The position numbers were made by a program, and so were the translations under genes. Positions 60,801-64,000 of a stretch of DNA of 64,000 nucleotides are shown in pieces. The stretch is from Archivesica marissinica (taxonomy: Eukaryota > Mollusca > Bivalvia > Venerida > Vesicomyidae), in NCBI GenBank assembly GCA_014843695.1, contig CM026400.1, positions 12,293,395 through 12,357,394 on the forward strand, in the 5' to 3' direction. Numbering within the stretch: the stretch's first letter is position 1; every line of letters starts with the position of its first letter. Under the pieces are notes generated by a model that saw nothing but the letters and a program-made list of their open reading frames with translations, was not told the origin of the DNA and searched no databases.

Positions 60801-63800
60801 ACATTGTTTTTCTGTACCTCGAGACCGACAACATACAGTGTCTTACTGTACCTCGAGACCGGCAACATGCAGTGTCTTACAGTACCTCGAGACCGGAAAC
60901 ACACAGTGTTTTACAGTACCGCGAGACTGGCAACACACATTTCCTTACAGTACATCGAGACTGGCAACACACAGTGTCTTACAGTACCGCGAGACTGGCA
61001 ACATACAGTACCTTACTGTACACCGAGACCGGCAACACATAGTGTCTTACAATACCGCGAGACCGGCAACACAAAGTGCCATACAGTACATCGAGACTGG
61101 CAACACACAGTGTCTTACAATACCTCGAGACCGGCAGCACACAGTACCTTATAGTACATCGAGACCGGCAACACACAGTGTCTTACAGTACGTCGAGACC
61201 GGCAACACATAGTTTCTTACAGTACCGCGAGACCGGCAACACACAGTGTCTTACAGTACCTCGAGACTGGCAACACACAGTGCCATACATTACCTCGAGA
61301 CCGGCAACACACAGTGTTTTACAGTACACCGAGACCGGCAACACACAGTGTCTTACAGTACCATGAGACCGGCAACACACAGTCTCTTACAGTACCGCGA
61401 GACCGGCAACACACAGTGTCTTACAGTACTTCGAGACCGCAGCACACAGTGTCCTACAGTACCATGAGACCGGCAACACACAGTGTCTTACAGTACCGCG
61501 AGACCGGCAATACACAGTGTCTTACAGTATTTCGAGACGGCAACACACAGTGTCTTACAGTACCACGAGACAGGCAACACACAGTGTCTTACAGTACCTC
61601 GGGACCGGCAACACATAGTGTCTTACAGTACCGCGAGACCGGCAACACACAGTGTCTTACAATACCTCGAGACCGGCAACACAAGGTGTCTTACAGTACC
61701 GCGAGATTGGCAACACACAGTGTCTTACAGTACCGCGAGACCGGCAACACACAGTGTCTTACAATACCTCGAGACCGGCAACACACAGTGTCCTACAGTA
61801 CCGCGAGACCGGCAACACACAATGTCTTACAGTACCACGAGACCGGCAACACACAGTGTCTTACAGTACCGCGAGACCGGCAACACACAGTGTCTTACAG
61901 TACCGCGAGACCGGCAACACACAGTGTCTTACAGTACCTCGAGACCGGCAACACACAGTGTATTACAGTACCGCGAGACCGGCAACACACAGTGTATTAC
62001 AGTACCGCGAGACCGGCAACAAACAGTGTCTTACAGTACCTCGAGACCGGCAACACACAGTGTCTTACAGTACCTCGAGACCGGCAACATACAGTGTATT
62101 ACAGTACCGCGAGACCGGTAACACACAGTGTCTTACAGGGCCGCGAGACCGGCAACACACAATGTCTTACAGTACCGCGAGACCGGCAATACACAATGTC
62201 TTACAGTACCACGAGACCGGTAACACACAGTGTCTTACAGTACCTCGAGACCGGCAGCACACAGTAACTTACAGTACATCGAGATCGGCAACACACATTG
62301 TTTTTCTGTACCTCGAGACCAACAACATACAGTGTCTTACTGTACCTCGAGACCGGAAACACACAGTGTCGTACAGTACCTCGAGACCGGCAGCACACAG
62401 TAACTTACAGTACATCGAGATCGGCAACACACATTGTTTTTCTGTACCTCGAGACCGACAACATACAGTGTCTTACAGTACCTCGAGACCGGCAACACAC
62501 AGTGTTTTACAGTACATCGAGACCGGCAACATACAGTTTCGAACAGTAACTCGAGACCAGACCGGCAACACACAGTGCCTTACAGTACACCGAGACCGGC
62601 AATACACAGTGTCTTACAGTACTTCGAGACGGCAGCACACAGTGTCCTACAGTACCATGAGACCGGCAACACACAGTGTCTTACAGTACCGCGAGACCGG
62701 CAATACACAGTGTCTTACAGTATTTCGAGACGGCAACACACAGTGTCTTACAGTACCGTGAGACCGGCAACACACAGTTTCTTACAGTGCAGCGAGACCG
62801 GCAACACACAGTGTCTTACACTTCCTCGAGAACGGCAACACACAGTGTATTACAGTACCGCGAGACCAGCAACACACAGTGTCTTACAGTACTGCGAGAC
62901 CGGCAACACACAGTGTCTTACAGTACCTCGAGACCGGCAACACACAGTGTCTTACAGGGCCGCGAGACCGGCAACACACAATGTCTTACAGTACCGCGAG
63001 ACCGGCAATACACAATGTCTTACAGTACCACGAGACCGGCAACACACAGCGTCTTAAGTACCTCGAGACCGGCAGCACACAGTAACTTACAGTACATCGA
63101 GATCGGCAACACACATTGTTTTTCTGTACCTCGAGACCGACAACATACAATGTCTTACTGTACCTCGAGACCGGAAACACACAGTGTTTTACCGTACCGC
63201 GAGACTGGCAACACACATTTCCTTACAGTACATCGAGACTGGCAACACACAGTGCCTTACAGTACCGCGAGACTGGCAACACACAGTGCCTTACAGTACA
63301 CCGAGACCGGCAACACATAGTGTCTTACAGTACCTCGAGACCGGCAACACACAGTGCCTTATAGTACATCGAGACTGGCAACTCACAGTGTCTTACAATA
63401 CCTCGAGACCGGCAGCACACAGTGCTTTACAGTACGTCGAGAACGGCAACACATAGTTTCTTACAGTACCGCGAGAGCGGCAACACACAGTTTCTTACAG
63501 TACCTCGAGACTGGCAACACACAGTGCCTTACAGTACCTCGAGACCGGCAACACAAAGTGTTTTACAGTACATCGAGACCGGCAACACACAGTTTCTTAC
63601 AGTACCTCGAGATCAGACCGGCAACACACAGTGCCTTACAGTACATCGAGACCGGCAACACACAGTGTCTTACAGTACTTCGAGACGGCAGCACACAGTG
63701 TCCTACAGTACCATGAGACCGGCAACACACAGTGTCTTACAGTACCGCGAGAACGGCAACACACAGTGTCTTACAGTACCTCGAGACGGCAGTTCACAGT

Positions 63801-64000
63801 GTCCTACAGTACCATGAGACCGGCAACACACAGTGTCTTACAGTACCGCGAGAACGGCAATATACAGTGTCTTACAGTATTTCGAGACTGCAACACACAG
63901 TGTCTTACAGTACCGTGAGACCGGCAACATACAGAGTCTTACAGTACCGCTAGACCGGCAACACACAGTGTCTTACAGTACCTCGAGACCGCCAACACAC
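54900..64000. repeat. 34-bp minisatellite, block copy 2, about 268 units, runs off the window
   Basis: Same unit and variants as the array at 25,755-47,836. The first ~500 bp follow the start of copy 1, but the interruption and about 1.3 kb after it are absent. Landmarks then appear in the same general order at compressed spacing: 28.8-32 kb of copy 1 resembles 56.0-57.2 kb here, 40.7-41.5 kb resembles 58.1-59.1 kb, and the 1,227-bp repeat is at 61,953-63,110. Open frames up to 650 codons have the same artefactual origin. Confidence 0.97.
61953..63110. repeat. Copy of the 1,227-bp higher-order repeat in the second array
   Basis: The same unit series as 43,480-44,640, including the double CATTGTTTTTCTGTACC markers at about 62,297 and 62,432 and the GAGACCAGACCGG compound unit at about 62,554. 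It is shifted 18,473 bp from the first copy. Confidence 0.75.

Overview
Organism and content. This is a eukaryotic, repeat-dominated window, most likely from a bivalve mollusc. It has abundant tRNA-derived SINEs with TIR/MITE elements, a spliced fatty-acid-binding-protein-like gene fragment, and many minisatellite families. The TTAA-flanked foldback MITE and the SINE tails remind me of dreissenid mussels, but that is memory and species is not established here. There is no bacterial-style gene organisation. By my estimate about 40 kb of the roughly 63 kb of real sequence is tandem repeat.  Layout. 1-1.5 kb: a short triplicated repeat and a ~550-bp tandem duplication carrying a 119-bp MITE. 1.5-5.6 kb: SINE pieces, a TIR element with a SINE inside it, and 32-, 27- and 55-bp arrays. 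5.7-7.5 kb (minus strand): an incomplete FABP-family gene. Two exons are convincing (7503-7325 and 6248-6138), a last exon is tentative (5754-5699), and the first exon was not found; the introns are full of SINEs and microsatellites. 7.6-12.3 kb: SINE, a composite trinucleotide array, a 47-bp array (about 27 copies) and a mixed 19/12-bp array. 12.3-17.6 kb: SINEs, a TA-flanked MITE, a 62-bp array and a 59-bp array. 17.7-20.7 kb: a 21/31-bp array. 20.7-25.75 kb: mostly non-tandem DNA with nested transposons. 25.75-47.8 kb: a 34-bp minisatellite with higher-order structure. 47,837-48,836: an assembly gap of exactly 1000 N. 48.8-64 kb: a second copy of the same order (21/31-bp array, about 4.7 kb of low-copy DNA, 34-bp array).  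Interpretation. The second copy is about 29.15-29.5 kb downstream of the first and nearly identical to it. It is either a real tandem segmental duplication or the other haplotype placed next to the first by the assembler; I cannot tell which from the sequence. The longest open frames in the window lie in arrays whose unit length is not a multiple of three and whose consensus has no stop on one strand, so I treat them as artefacts. The FABP-like exons are the only protein-coding sequence I can support. I found no system that is clearly new. The items most worth checking are the duplicated block, the higher-order structure of the 34-bp array, the transposon nested in a SINE tail, and the stem-loop SINE tail shared by two families.
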